Shown one piece after another: positions 1 to 13,148 of a DNA stretch of 64,000 nucleotides (position 1 is its first letter; the number at the start of each line of letters is the position of its first letter). The position numbers and the translations under genes are program-made. The DNA comes from Hemibagrus wyckioides (lineage: Eukaryota > Chordata > Actinopteri > Siluriformes > Bagridae): positions 4,196,780 to 4,260,779 of the forward strand of contig NC_080710.1 of NCBI RefSeq assembly GCF_019097595.1, in the 5' to 3' direction. The notes below the pieces were generated by a model, which saw only the letters and a list, made by a program, of their open reading frames with translations, did not search any database and was not told where the DNA came from.

Positions 1-104
1 GGCAGTATCAAAAAGTTTAATAATCCCAAACCCAGGGCTGTTTAATGCTATCTGTTATTATATGTTGATCCTAGCTTACAAAAGATTCAGGTGTGACACA
101 AAAA

Positions 105-1717
<1,613 letters not shown>

Positions 1718-1935
1718 CACTGCCCTAACCTATTATGTAGGGCATTGATGTAGCAGTTTTTGTAAGAAAATGGAGCAAATCTATGTGGTAAGAGTTCAGG
1801 GAACTGGTGTTAGCAGATGTTGGACTGGTAATCGAAGGTATAGAGGTTATTTATGGAAATTGTGCTGTTTGTCGTTGTTTGGATTGACTCATGAATTAAA
1901 TTTCACTTCACAAGTACTCTTTCTGTAGGGACCTA

Positions 1936-2474
1936 CACTGATCAGGCATAACATTATGACCACTGAGAGGTGAAGTGAATAAGACTGATGATCTCCTCAT
2001 CATGGCACCTGTTAGTGGGTGGGATATATTAGGCAGCAAGTCAACATTTTGTCCTCAGTGTCGATGTATTAGAAGCAGGAAAAATGGACAAGTGTAAGGA
2101 TTTGAGCTTTGAGTTTGACGAAGGGCCAAATTGTGATGGATAGACGACTGGATCAGAGCATCTCCAAAACTGCAGCTCTTGTGGGGTGTTCCCGGTCTGC
2201 AGTGGTCACTATCTATCAAAAGTGGTCCAAGGAAAGAACAGTGGTGAACCGGCGACAGGGTCATGAGTGGCCAAGGCCTATTGATGCACGTGGGGAGTGA
2301 AGGCTGGCCCGTGTGATAAGATCCAACAGACGAGCTACTGTTGCTCAAACTGCTGAAGAAGTTAATGCTGGTTCTGATAGAAAGGGGTCAGAATACACAG
2401 TGCATGATGTTTGCTGTTTTGGCAGCACCAACACATTATTAGGCAGGTGGTCATAATGTTATGCCTGTTCAGTG
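1936..2474 (+). mobile_element. Non-autonomous Tc1/mariner element, 539 bp
   Basis: Terminal inverted repeats begin CACTGATCAGGCATAACATT on the left and end in the inverse (AATGTTATGCCTGTTCAGTG) on the right. TA dinucleotides at 1934-1935 and 2475-2476 are the expected target-site duplication. The interior keeps only the start of a transposase ORF, so the copy arose by internal deletion of an autonomous element. A longer relative lies at 46634-47401 on the other strand. Confidence 0.85.
2109..2300 (+). pseudogene. Tc1-type transposase N-terminal (HTH) remnant
   Basis: A 63-residue ORF inside the 1936-2474 element. It contains the start of a Tc1 transposase DNA-binding domain: [20 protein letters not shown], then [15 protein letters not shown] (helix-turn-helix recognition part) and VNRRQGH. 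A stop follows at once, and the reading resumes in the same frame as [20 protein letters not shown] before the right terminal repeat. No catalytic DDE residues remain, so it cannot transpose on its own. The same protein segment appears in the minus-strand copy near 47.2 kb. Confidence 0.8.
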
Positions 2475-2599
2475 TATATGTGTTAGCGCTTTAAACACTT
2501 GTGCACGAAACGCACATGTTAAATACCAAACATCATGTTGCAGCATGTTAAACACTGAGGAGACATTTACTGTCCTTGTTAAATGGTAGCTGCGATTAG

Positions 2600-2853
2600 T
2601 CAAATGGTATCCTGGGTTGTCAAGGAAACCAGAATCTTCTAGGAACGTTCTTCAACTGTTCTGTTACGAAATAGGCTTCAGAACTTCGGACAGCGTCACA
2701 CCTGCTCTCCGTCACGCATTGACACACACAGAGACACACACACACACAGAGACACACACACAAACCCGCTCTTTAAAACACCACAAACGCTTTCAGCTGA
2801 TCTTTACAAACTTATTCAACCTTTTTCCAGCTTCACAAAGGAACAATAAACCG
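2600..2853 (+). promoter_or_regulatory. Candidate promoter / noncoding first exon of ICE1-like gene
   Basis: The stretch before the ICE1-like gene ends in a very good 5' splice site (CCG|GTAAGTA at 2853/2854). It would join to the acceptor ACAG at 3271-3274 and form a noncoding leader exon. A CA microsatellite lies at 2722-2762. No TATA box is evident and the transcription start is not located. This is inference from splice signals alone. Confidence 0.35.
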
Positions 2854-3207
2854 GTAAGTAACTTTCTTCAGCTGTTTTTCATCTTCCTTTACCGCGAATA
2901 ATGATCACGTGATCTAAACGAAACGTTTAAAAAGCTCGTGCTTGCTCGTCTGATCATGTGGAAAAAAACCGTTTAAAACGAAAGAATGAACGAAAATAGA
3001 AATATTTAATCATGAGCAAGCACAAGTATTGTTTTAACTTATCTAGGGTTAATAAAACGTTTGTTGTTGTTATTGTTTGCTTTGTTTTGGTTTAAATGAA
3101 GTCCTAAAAAGTGGTCGAGGTCTCGAGGTCTAAACTACCGTGGGTCTTTATAATAATGAAAATAAAGTATTGAAAATTCACTCAAGAAAAATGTGGTGAT
3201 GGTTTCT

Positions 3208-3232
3208 TTACACACACACACACACACACACA
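3208..3232 (+). repeat. (CA)n microsatellite in intron 1
   Basis: About twelve CA dinucleotides between the candidate leader exon and the first coding exon of the ICE1-like gene. Confidence 0.9.
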
Positions 3233-3295
3233 ATCCTACATTTGTAATACATTTACTTCATATCATAATTACAGCTCCAGCCTTTTAAACCAGAC

Positions 3296-6200
3296 ATGTT
3301 CATCAATAACACGGGTTCTGTGAACGCATATGCAGATCCAGCCTTATCAACAGAGTTGAAGACTTCTCTTTTTTCAGATACCTCAAAGTCTTTGAGGAAA
3401 GGAAAACATCTCAGGATGAATTCCAAGAGGCAGAACACCAACACGTGCTGTTTGTATGTGTTCTACTTTTTTTGTGAGCTTATAGTCTAAGCCACAGTAC
3501 TGTTGTATTATTCTGACTAGGTGCAAGGAGTTAAGCTTGAGCCAAACCTTGAGCCATTGGAATACATGCAGTTTGTAATGATGCAATTATCAGTTTTTTC
3601 CTTTTGTCACAGACATCTTAGACAGCAGATTCGGGCACTGGAAGGTGTGTATACTTTTGAAGTGTGTGAAATACATGTACATTATATGACTGGGTTACAT
3701 GGTGATGACCTGGGCACTTTTTTTAATTTCGTCGTATCACAGATGACAAAGCAAAACAGTACGAAGAAATCCAGAGCCTGAAGAGAGAAATCAGTGACCT
3801 TAACAAGTGCATGCGCTTAATGCAGGTAATGTTTTGTTTAAAATGTCAGTATACCTTTAGTGGGAAGTGTAACTAAACGTAGCTAAATGTGCTTGTGTTA
3901 AACATGGCAGTTGATGTTTGTTTTTCATCTCTGCAGGAAAACCTCGTACGTCAGAGTTTTACCAAAGGTAATTCCCAACTCTCTCAGAGTTATGCTCATC
4001 ATCTACTTTATTTGGAGCACTTGTACATGTACACATTCATGCAGCTCTGCAATCAGCCATGAGATCATGTCCCATGTGTTCCTAATAAAGTGGACGCTGA
4101 GTGTATATTTTGATACGTAAGGTATTTGCATTGACTATGTAATAAACTAGTTATTACCTTTTCAGAGAAAAGGTGTTCGTCTACCCAAACTGGGAACGAG
4201 CAGGAAGTGGACAAAGGTAATTAAATGTGACATACAGCTCTTCCCAAGCCCTCTTCATGTGCCCTTCAAGCAGGAGTGCTCCACTAAGGAGTTCAAATAT
4301 CCCAGTGAATAAAACCATCCGTTTCTCATTCACAGGCTTCACTCACAGAAATGTGAATCAGATGAAGAGACCCAGGTCCAGCATGCCATCCCCGACTAAT
4401 GCTAAAAGGCAGCGGCTTGACTCTTCTTCTGATCCTGCAAGCCTTACACCGCTTCCAAATGCCAAGCCAAGCGACAGCACCGATGTAGCCATGCCCAAAT
4501 CTGATGGGGAAGAAGACAAGACTAAGGACAGTGGAAACACCACGCAGTCCCTCATCTCCACTGCCTTCACGACTCTTCAGGAATCGTGTTTTGATGTGTT
4601 GCCTACCATCAGGGGTCGTCTTCTTCCTCAAATATCAGAACTTCCTGGTCTAACTGACGAAGAAGATTCAGTCATTTCTTATTTCAGTGAAAACCCGGTA
4701 AGTGATGGTCTTCTATATTATTTATAGTGCATTCAATTCAAAAGACTTTATCTTGTCTAGCTGTGGATTAAGCTTTTTTAATTGATATGAATTAGAGGGT
4801 CTCACATATAGTATCAGAGGGTGAGGACCAGCATGATGGAGGTGGGGGTGTTAGTCCTGGAAATGCTTGGGTTTCCTGTGGGATGTATTAGCTTAGTGGT
4901 GAAGGTATTGGACTACTGATTAGAAGGTTGCGAGTTTGAATCCGAGGTCCATCAAGCCGCCGCCACTGGGCCCCTGAGCAAGGCCCTTAACCATTTAATG
5001 AAATATGTGGATAAGGGTGTCTGCAAAATACCAGAAATATAAACGTCCAGCACACCATCCCAGGTATTACCCCCACACCTGTGGCTATGGAGTCAGTAAC
5101 TTGAGGGGAAGAGACAGATATGGCTAGGAGGAGATGGGTTTAGGGGTTTTAGGGGAATTGGACCCCGTTTCATGGTGTAAGGACAGGGGGAAGAGCAGGG
5201 AGGAAAAAGGGAGAGGCCTGCTAGCCCACAAATACACCACCAAGTGGCCCTGTGCCAACTGGACTGCCTCATCTAGCAACACTGGATGGTGACACTGGCC
5301 CCATCTCATCCCATTGTGTTAGTCCTCACCCTCTGATAATATCTTCGGGGATAGGCCTTCCACTATCTGCTTGGACCATGCCCACACCTACAGAGTCATT
5401 TAAATTTTTGTCCAGGTTTTATCTTAAGCAATGCCTCCCCAAACCTGATCTACAATACAGTCACAATTTTCTTACATTTGTTTCAGATACATGATTTAAA
5501 TATGTTTCCTCTTCCTCACATCATCTCAGGGAATGTTCCTTGTCGCTGTTACCCCACGCTTGCTCATAAGGGATCAATTTGGATTTGATTAGTTTGATTG
5601 TGTTGTACTGTGGCTAATGACTTTCTTCCATCTCAGGCCTTAGCAGAGAAGTTCATGTCAGCCATTTTGTGCAAGATCAAGGCAGAGGGAGCCGGTCTAA
5701 AACATGGACTCCTGCAGTTTCTCTGTAGGGTTTATGTGAGCTTGTGTCAGAAGACCGGGGACTTTCACAAGGCACATGGCCTGGCCTACAGGCTTCTGAA
5801 AGAAGGTGACATTTTAATTTTTATTTTAAAAGGATTGAGTTTACAACAATGATATAATGAGCATCAAATGTATCTTGTTTATATATATATGTATGTATAT
5901 ATATATACCTTTGTATTGATGTGGCATCTTTGTGTTACATTGCAGACTTTCCTGAAGCCCCAAAGCTGATTTTGGTCATGATGTCAGCATGGCCAAGTGT
6001 TTTTGCCTACACCAGCTCACTGTGCCAGGCCATTCACACTGTGACCAAACTGAAAGCTGAAGGAGACATATTAGTCTTCCTCAGCGAGTACCTGCACTGG
6101 GATGAGGTAAACAGCTGTCTCACTGACTCTCAATGTTCTTCACAGTTTCTTAGTTTTTGTGAATCTCAACCAGAACTGTCGTCTTTTTAATATGGGACAA

Positions 6201-7996
6201 ATTCCCTGGAAGCTCAAACTAAACAAAATTAACAATTCATCTAATAAGAATCATTTTCTTCAGAATCAGATGATTTAGGAGATCAGTCCTTCAGGCTATT
6301 TTACTAGTGTGGGTCAGGCTAATAAATAACAGCAAAGGACGCTTCAGGCTGCATTTCACTAAACATCCATACGCATGGATACAACCTACATTTCCTGTTA
6401 ATTCTTTTAAGGCTAAATTCCTATTGAGGAAGAAAACAGATCAGTGTGATAAATGTGCAAAGTAACAAATGTCTATTTCATATTACACTGCTTAAGGATG
6501 TTCCAGTTCTTAAAATGCACTGAAACTGCATTTTGAAGTAGCATTTAATGGCTAATTTATACTCGCTGTTAACTACGTGTACGTGCATGTAAGCTGGCCG
6601 TCACACGCATCCTGTGACCTGATGCTTCACGTCATGACCACGTGGTGCAATACTAACGTAAATATTGGACGCAGTTTAGCACCACTGTCTCAGTATTATG
6701 TAATTCTACTATAGCCTGTTATTGAGTACATTTCTACTGTTTCATGGGGTCACCTGGTGGTTATTTTGAGTGTCAGCTTCTATTTCCATGGTTTGTGCAT
6801 CGGCAGTTTTTCTAGGACTCCTCCTTATATTAGGTTTGATCAGTAAAATGGCAGAATAAAATTTTGTCACCAGATTACTGGAAACATTTTATTGAACTGG
6901 CATTAAAGAAAAGTTTTTTGTATTTTGCTTGCCAGAAGCCTCCAAGTGATATCCACAGACTGATCTCCTGCACACTGAAGTGCCTTCTCATGGACAGCAG
7001 TCTGACGTTCAGAAACAACAGTTGGTTTGGTGTTGACCTTTGCCCTGCTACCTGGGAATACGTTTTCAGTCTGGAACTTCTGTGTTCCCAACTGGACTGG
7101 TCATGGACCTTCACCAACATTATAAGGTACTGAAAAACAAAACATACATGACGTACACAATTCTCAACTAGGTTTACTGCTTTGCATTAGATAGTCTTAA
7201 TCTCAATAATTTTATTTGAAGTGATTTACAAAAAAAGCCAGGATGAAATGTTTCTCTGCTAGGTCTTTTTTGCCTGTCTATTGCTATCTTTCTTTCTTTC
7301 TTTCTCTCTTTCTTTTGTTTCTTTCATTTCTTGAGTTTCTGGTTTCTCTGCAATACAGCTGTTAATCACCACCTCAGTTCATTATTTTCTGAATTCAGAA
7401 AGGGTTGTATTCCAGTCTGGCTGAAATTTTGCAAAATTCCAAAAGATCTATGTCCACCACCAGAAAGACAAACGTCACAATGTTTTTCTCTTGTTTTTTT
7501 AAATTTACCAGTCAGGAGATTTGGCCGACCCTGAACACTTGGCTGAGACGACAAAGTTCTCAACAAAGGGCGGTCCGAGACGTCTGTGTAGCAGCAATTT
7601 TGAGGCTACTTGGTATGTTTATTGGAAATCATGTCTTTGGGAATCATCTCATGCTACCTCTGGATTCTTCAGTTTTTCACTCTTGGCCTTTGTCCATCTC
7701 AAACAGGGCGACTTGGCCAGCTGGGGCTTAAAGAGAACCAGGCTACATTGGTTCAAAGCCTTGCAAAAGCCGTAAACCAGTTTGGAAACCACAAACTATC
7801 AAAAGATGCAGCTATGCCATGGGAGGTGCAGCTCTCAGTGCTGTATGCCACTCATGATCTGGCACCCAGCAACCCCAAAGAAGCCCTAGTGGCTTTGGCA
7901 TCATGGCAGAAAGGGATCACGTGTCCCGTTCCACCAGCCATCAAAAGATGCACTACACAGATAGGCACACTCTGTCAGAAGACCAAAGAAATATGA
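3296..7996 (+). CDS. ICE1-like (little elongation complex subunit 1-like) protein, compact form
   Basis: Spliced gene with coding exons 3296-3444 (exon from 3275), 3613-3644, 3743-3825, 3937-3967, 4166-4216, 4336-4697, 5637-5805, 5946-6106, 6936-7126, 7512-7612 and 7707-7996. All phases join, giving 539 codons and a TGA at 7994. Residues about 51-95 are charged and probably coiled coil (QIRALEDDKAKQYEEIQSLK); about 116-180 are basic then Ser/Pro/acidic (KRPRSS, NAKRQR, possible nuclear signal). Residues about 185-539 form a helical C-terminal block: FDVLPTIRGRLLPQI, FLCRVYVSLCQKTGDF, LCQAIHTVTKLKAEGDIL, EIWPTLNTWL, MPWEVQLSVLYATHDLAP, NPKEALVALASW. This resembles the ICE1 C-terminus. ICE1 scaffolds the little elongation complex for snRNA transcription in the nucleus. 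Human ICE1 exceeds 2,000 residues, so the large central exon is absent here. The first coding exon is least certain (weak donor CAC|GTGCTG, start ATG chosen as first in frame). Confidence 0.65.
4812..5338. mobile_element. MITE-like element with 17-bp TIRs, in an ICE1-like intron
   Basis: TATCAGAGGGTGAGGAC at 4812-4828 is found exactly inverted at 5322-5338. Inside, GGTGGGGGTGTTAGTCCTGG (near 4840) is loosely mirrored by a related inverted sequence near 5060-5095. This gives a 527-bp candidate non-autonomous DNA transposon lying wholly in the intron between 4697 and 5637, with a SINE inside it. There is no coding capacity. The superfamily is not recognised and no clear target-site duplication was found. 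Confidence 0.5.
4880..5035 (+). mobile_element. tRNA-derived SINE
   Basis: The sequence TAGCTTAGTGGTGAAGGTAT fits a pol III A box, and GGTTGCGAGTTTGAATCC about 35 bp later fits a B box. This is followed by the pattern CACTGGGCCCCTGAGCAAGG, seen in many fish tRNA-derived SINEs. It is a short interspersed element transcribed by pol III and mobilised by a LINE partner. The tail is not clear and the 3' limit is approximate. It lies within the inverted-repeat element 4812-5338. Confidence 0.75.
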
Positions 7997-8110
7997 AAAC
8001 CAAGACCAAAAAAAAATATTGATATTATAATAATATCTGTAGAGCAGAGGTCTGTCAGAAGACCAAAGCAAAATACCGATATTATTATAATATCTGTACA
8101 GCAGAGGTCT
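7971..8110 (+). repeat. 80-bp tandem duplication spanning the ICE1-like stop codon
   Basis: TCTGTCAGAAGACCAAAG at 7971 recurs at 8051. It is followed in both copies by a diverged AT block containing GATATTAT and by ATATCTGTA(G/C)AGCAGAGGTC. The first copy contains the last codons and the stop; the second lies in the presumed 3' UTR. Confidence 0.8.
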
Positions 8111-8206
8111 TCACCCTTAGGTGATAGAGACATGGGGCAGGGACTCCTGATACAAAATGTGTCAAACTATTAGAATTAATGTTTTTTTTGTACATACTTC
8201 AAATGT

Positions 8207-8795
8207 CAGTTGTATATATTTATTATTTTTATTTGTATATATTTATTACTTTAATTTGTATATATTTATTACTTTTATTTGTATACATTTATTACTTTTA
8301 TTAGTATACATTTATTACTTTTATTTGTATACATTTATTACTTTTATTAGTATACATTTATTACTTTTATTTGTATACATTTATTACTTTTATTAGTATA
8401 CATTTATTACTTTTATTTGTATACATTTATTACTTTTATTTGTATACATTTATTACTTTTATTTGTATACATTTATTACTTTTATTAGTATACATTTATT
8501 ACTTTTATTTGTATACATTTATTACTTTTATTAGTATACATTTATTACTTTTATTTGTATACATTTATTACTTTTATTAGTATACATTTATTACTTTTAT
8601 TTGTATACATTTATTACTTTTATTTGTATACATTTATTACTTTTATTTGTATATATTTATTACTTTTATTTGTATACATTTATTACTTTTATTTGTATAC
8701 ATTTATTACTTTTATTAGTATACATTTATTACTTTTATTTGTATACATTTATTACTTTTATTAGTATACATTTATTACTTTTATTTGTATATATT
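8207..8795 (+). repeat. 23-bp AT-rich minisatellite
   Basis: About 25 copies of a 23-bp unit, GTATACATTTATTACTTTTA plus TTT or TTA. The TTT/TTA ending partly alternates, giving a 46-bp higher-order period. The frame is open because the unit has no stop in one phase, but the predicted peptide (TFITFISIHLLLL and the like) is only the repeat translated. It begins about 200 bp after the ICE1-like stop codon. Confidence 0.95.
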
Positions 8796-8799
8796 TAGA

Positions 8800-9190
8800 T
8801 ATTTTCAAATCTTTCAAAACTATTTATGTATTATAATTAACATTTTTCTTGCAATTAAAATCACAATTTATTAAGTTGTTCACAGTTGCTTTATATTATT
8901 TGAATAGATTTGCAGTTTCAGTTTCATTTTCATTTCATTATCAGGTGGAGTATCATACATTTACATGACCTTCAGCTTTAAGTTTAAGACATCTTTAATG
9001 AGATGACTGACCCTGGTGAATTACACAAAGACTGTCTATTCTGGAGGATATCAATGTTGTTAAGCAGAGTATCATGTCAGGTTCAGGCTGTAGTTTTGCG
9101 CGATATTTACTTTTCAGGTAGGACAGGGAAGAGAATGCACTTTCACAATGATATTTTGATATTTTCACAATGATATTTTTTTCACAGAAA
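8800..9190. other. Unannotated AT-rich spacer
   Basis: I see no ORF, RNA gene or recognised transposon here. A short direct repeat, TTTCACAATGATATTTT, occurs twice near 9140-9180 just before the 28-bp array. Confidence 0.6.
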
Positions 9191-10123
9191 AATGTTGTGG
9201 TAGCTTGAGGTAGAGAAAAGTGTTGTAGAGCGAGCTAGAGAAAACATTTTTAGTAGCTCAAGCTACAGAAAAGAGTAGTAGTAGCGTGAGCTACAGAAAA
9301 GAGTTGTAGTAGCACAAGCTACAGAAAAATGTTGTAGTAGCACGAGCTAGAGTAAAGATTTGTGGTAGCTCAAGGTAGAGAAAAGATTTGTAGTTGTGTG
9401 AGCTACAGAAATTTTTTGTGTAAGTGTGAGCTAGAGAAAAGATATGTAGTAGCTTGAGCTAGAGCAAAGAGATGTAATAGCTCGAACTAGAGAAAAAAAT
9501 TGTATTAGCACGAGCTACAGAAAAGTTTTGTATTAGCACGAGCTACAGAAAAGTTTTGTATTAGCACGAGCTACAGAAAAGAGTTGTAGTAGCACAAGAT
9601 ACAGAAAAGAGTAGTAGTAGCGCGAGCTACAGAAAAATGTTGTAGTAGCTTGAGGTAGAGAAAAATGTTGTAGTAGCTTGAGGTAGAGAAAAGTGTTGTA
9701 GTAGCACGAACTACATAAAAGAGTTGTTGCAGCGTAAGTTACAGAAAATTTTTATAGTAGCGCGACCTAGAAAAAAGTTGTAGTAGCGTGAGCTACAGAA
9801 AAGTGTTGTAGTAGCGTGAGCTACAGAAAAGTGTTGTAGTAGCGTGAGCTACAGAAAAGTGTTGTAGTAGCGTGAGCTACAGAAAAGTGTTGTAGTAGCG
9901 TGAGCTACAGAAAAGTGTTGTAGTAGCGCAAGCTAGAGAAAAGATTTATAGTATCTCAAGCTACAGAAAAGAGTTGTAGTAGCGCTAGCTTCAGAAAAGA
10001 GTATAGATTTGAAGTAGTGCAAGCACCAGAAGTGCTGTAGTAACTCAATGTAGAGAAAAGATTTGTAGTTTGCGAATGCTAGAAGAAAGATTTGTAGTAG
10101 CCGAAGCTACAGAAAAGAAATGT
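9190..10123 (+). repeat. 28-bp hairpin minisatellite, segment 1
   Basis: About 33 copies of a 28-bp unit. The core is GTAGC, a four-base variable stretch, then GCTAC (or GCTAG), followed by AGAAAAG and a GTTGTA linker. GTAGC and GCTAC are complementary, so each unit can form a 5-bp stem with a 4-base loop. Units at 9780-9930 are nearly identical; the flanks are more diverged. The same family continues after the LINE insertion at 10124-13770. No protein is credible: stops recur once the frame rotates, because 28 is not a multiple of 3. Confidence 0.95.
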
Positions 10124-10255
10124 AGTCATCCCAACAATGGACTCTTCTCTCTGTTGCGGTCAGGGAAATGTTTCCGTTCCTTGAAGGCAAACACAGAGCA
10201 AATGAGGAGGAGCTTCTTCCCGCAGGCCATTTGGGCCCTCAACCAGAAGACCTAG
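10124..10255 (+). pseudogene. L2-like ORF2 C-terminal tail
   Basis: About 40 residues: LFSLLRSGKCFRSLKANTEQ then MRRSFFPQAIWALNQ and a stop at 10253. This matches the end of L2-type ORF2, where LLPSGxRYRSxxA is followed by SFFPQA. The LINE at the left end of the window has the first half of this motif ([13 protein letters not shown]), so both belong to related families. The rest of the reverse transcriptase is missing by 5' truncation. Confidence 0.75.
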
Positions 10256-10274
10256 TACCTGGACTTTCTAGACT

Positions 10275-13145
10275 TACCCCACACATGAACATTACATTCT
10301 ACCCCACACATGAACATTACATTCTACCTCACACATGAACATTACATTCTACCTCACACATGAACATTACATTCTACCCCACACATGAACATTACATTCT
10401 ACCCCACACATGAACATTACATTCTACCTCACACATGAACATTACATTCTACCCCACACATGAACATTACATTCTACCTCACACATGAACATTACATTCT
10501 ACCCCACACATGAACATTACATTCTACCCCACACATGAACATTACATTCTACCTCACACATGAACATTACATTCTACCCCACACATGAACATTACATTCT
10601 ACCTCACACATGAACATTACATTCTACCCCACACATGAACATTACATTCTACCTCACTCATGAACATTACATTCTACTCACTCATGAACATTACATTCTA
10701 CCTCACTCATGAACATTACATTCTACCCCACACATGAACATTACATTCTACCTCACACATGAACATTACATTCTACCTCACACATGAACATTACATTCTA
10801 CCTCACTCATGAACATTACATTCTACCCCACACATGAACATTACATTCTACCTCACACATGAACATTACATTCTACCTCACACATGAACATTACATTCTA
10901 CCTCACTCATGAACATTACATTCTACCCCACACATGAACATTACATTCTACCTCACACATGAACATTACATTCTACCTCACACATGAACATTACATTCTA
11001 CCTCACACATGAACATTACATTCTACCTCACACATGAACATTACATTCTACCTCACTCATGAACATTACATTCTACCCCACACATGAACATTACATTCTA
11101 CCTCACTCATGAACATTACATTCTACTCACTCATGAACATTACATTCTACCTCACTCATGAACATTACATTCTACCTCACTCATGAACATTACATTCTAC
11201 CCCACACATGAACATTACATTCTACCTCACTCATGAACATTACATTCTACCCCACACATGAACATTACATTCTACCCCACACATGAACATTACATTCTAC
11301 CTCACTCATGAACATTACATTCTACCTCACTCATGAACATTACATTCTACTCACTCATGAACATTACATTCTACCCCACACATGAACATTACATTCTACC
11401 TCACTCATGAACATTACATTCTACCTCACTCATGAACATTACATTCTACCTCACTCATGAACATTACATTCTACCTCACTCATGAACATTACATTCTACC
11501 CCACACATGAACATTACATTCTACCTCACTCATGAACATTACATTCTACCTCACTCATGAACATTACATTCTACTCACTCATGAACATTACATTCTACCT
11601 CACACATGAACATTACATTCTACCCCACACATGAACATTACATTCTACCTCACACATGAACATTACATTCTACCTCACACATGAACATTACATTCTACCT
11701 CACACATGAACATTACATTCTACCCCACACATGAACATTACATTCTACCTCACACATGAACATTACATTCTACCCCACACATGAACATTACATTCTACCT
11801 CACTCATGAACATTACATTCTACCCCACACATGAACATTACATTCTACCCCACACATGAACATTACATTCTACCTCACACATGAACATTACATTCTACCC
11901 CACACATGAACATTACATTCTACCTCACACATGAACATTACATTCTACCCCACACATGAACATTACATTCTACCTCACACATGAACATTACATTCTACCC
12001 CACACATGAACATTACATTCTACCTCACACATGAACATTACATTCTACCCCACACATGAACATTACATTCTACCTCACACATGAACATTACATTCTACCC
12101 CACACATGAACATTACATTCTACCCCACACATGAACATTACATTCTACCTCACACATGAACATTACATTCTACCCCACACATGAACATTACATTCTACCT
12201 CACACATGAACATTACATTCTACCCCACACATGAACATTACATTCTACCTCACACATGAACATTACATTCTACTCACTCATGAACATTACATTCTACCTC
12301 ACTCATGAACATTACATTCTACCTCACTCATGAACATTACATTCTACTCACTCATGAACATTACATTCTACCTCACTCATGAACATTACATTCTACTCAC
12401 TCATGAACATTACATTCTACCTCACTCATGAACATTACATTCTACCTCACTCATGAACATTACATTCTACCTCACTCATGAACATTACATTCTACCTCAC
12501 TCATGAACATTACATTCTACCTCACTCATGAACATTACATTCTACCTCACTCATGAACATTACATTCTACCTCACTCATGAACATTACATTCTACCTCAC
12601 TCATGAACATTACATTCTACCTCACTCATGAACATTACATTCTACCTCACTCATGAACATTACATTCTACTCACTCATGAACATTACATTCTACCTCACT
12701 CATGAACATTACATTCTACCCCACACATGAACATTACATTCTACCTCACTCATGAACATTACATTCTACCTCACTCATGAACATTACATTCTACCTCACT
12801 CATGAACATTACATTCTACCTCACTCATGAACATTACATTCTACCTCACTCATGAACATTACATTCTACCTCACTCATGAACATTACATTCTACCTCACT
12901 CATGAACATTACATTCTACTCACTCATGAACATTACATTCTACCTCACTCATGAACATTACATTCTACCTCACTCATGAACATTACATTCTACTCACTCA
13001 TGAACATTACATTCTACCTCACTCATGAACATTACATTCTACCTCACTCATGAACATTACATTCTACCTCACTCATGAACATTACATTCTACCTCACACA
13101 TGAACATTACATTCTACCTCACACATGAACATTACATTCTACCTC
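10275..13145 (+). repeat. 25-bp minisatellite inside a LINE 3' region
   Basis: Roughly 115 copies of a 25-bp unit built on CACACATGAACATTACATTC plus TACCT or TACCC. Three variants are mixed: CCCCACACATG, CCTCACACATG and CCTCACTCATG. There is also a 24-bp deletion form, TACTCACTCATG. The CACTCATG forms dominate about 12270-13085 and the CACACATG forms about 11600-12260, so variants spread in blocks. There is no coding potential. Confidence 0.97.
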
Positions 13146-13148
13146 ACA

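Noticed and set aside
4886..4960. tRNA gene
   Set aside because: A and B boxes are present, but no anticodon arm or acceptor stem closes; the 3' part is that of a SINE.
8157..8798. Hydrophobic ORFs (TFITFISIHLLLLF), like a membrane protein
   Set aside because: Translation of the 23-bp AT-rich minisatellite.
10275..13145. CRISPR-like regular repeat array
   Set aside because: Units are directly adjacent with no unique spacers, and the surrounding DNA is eukaryotic.
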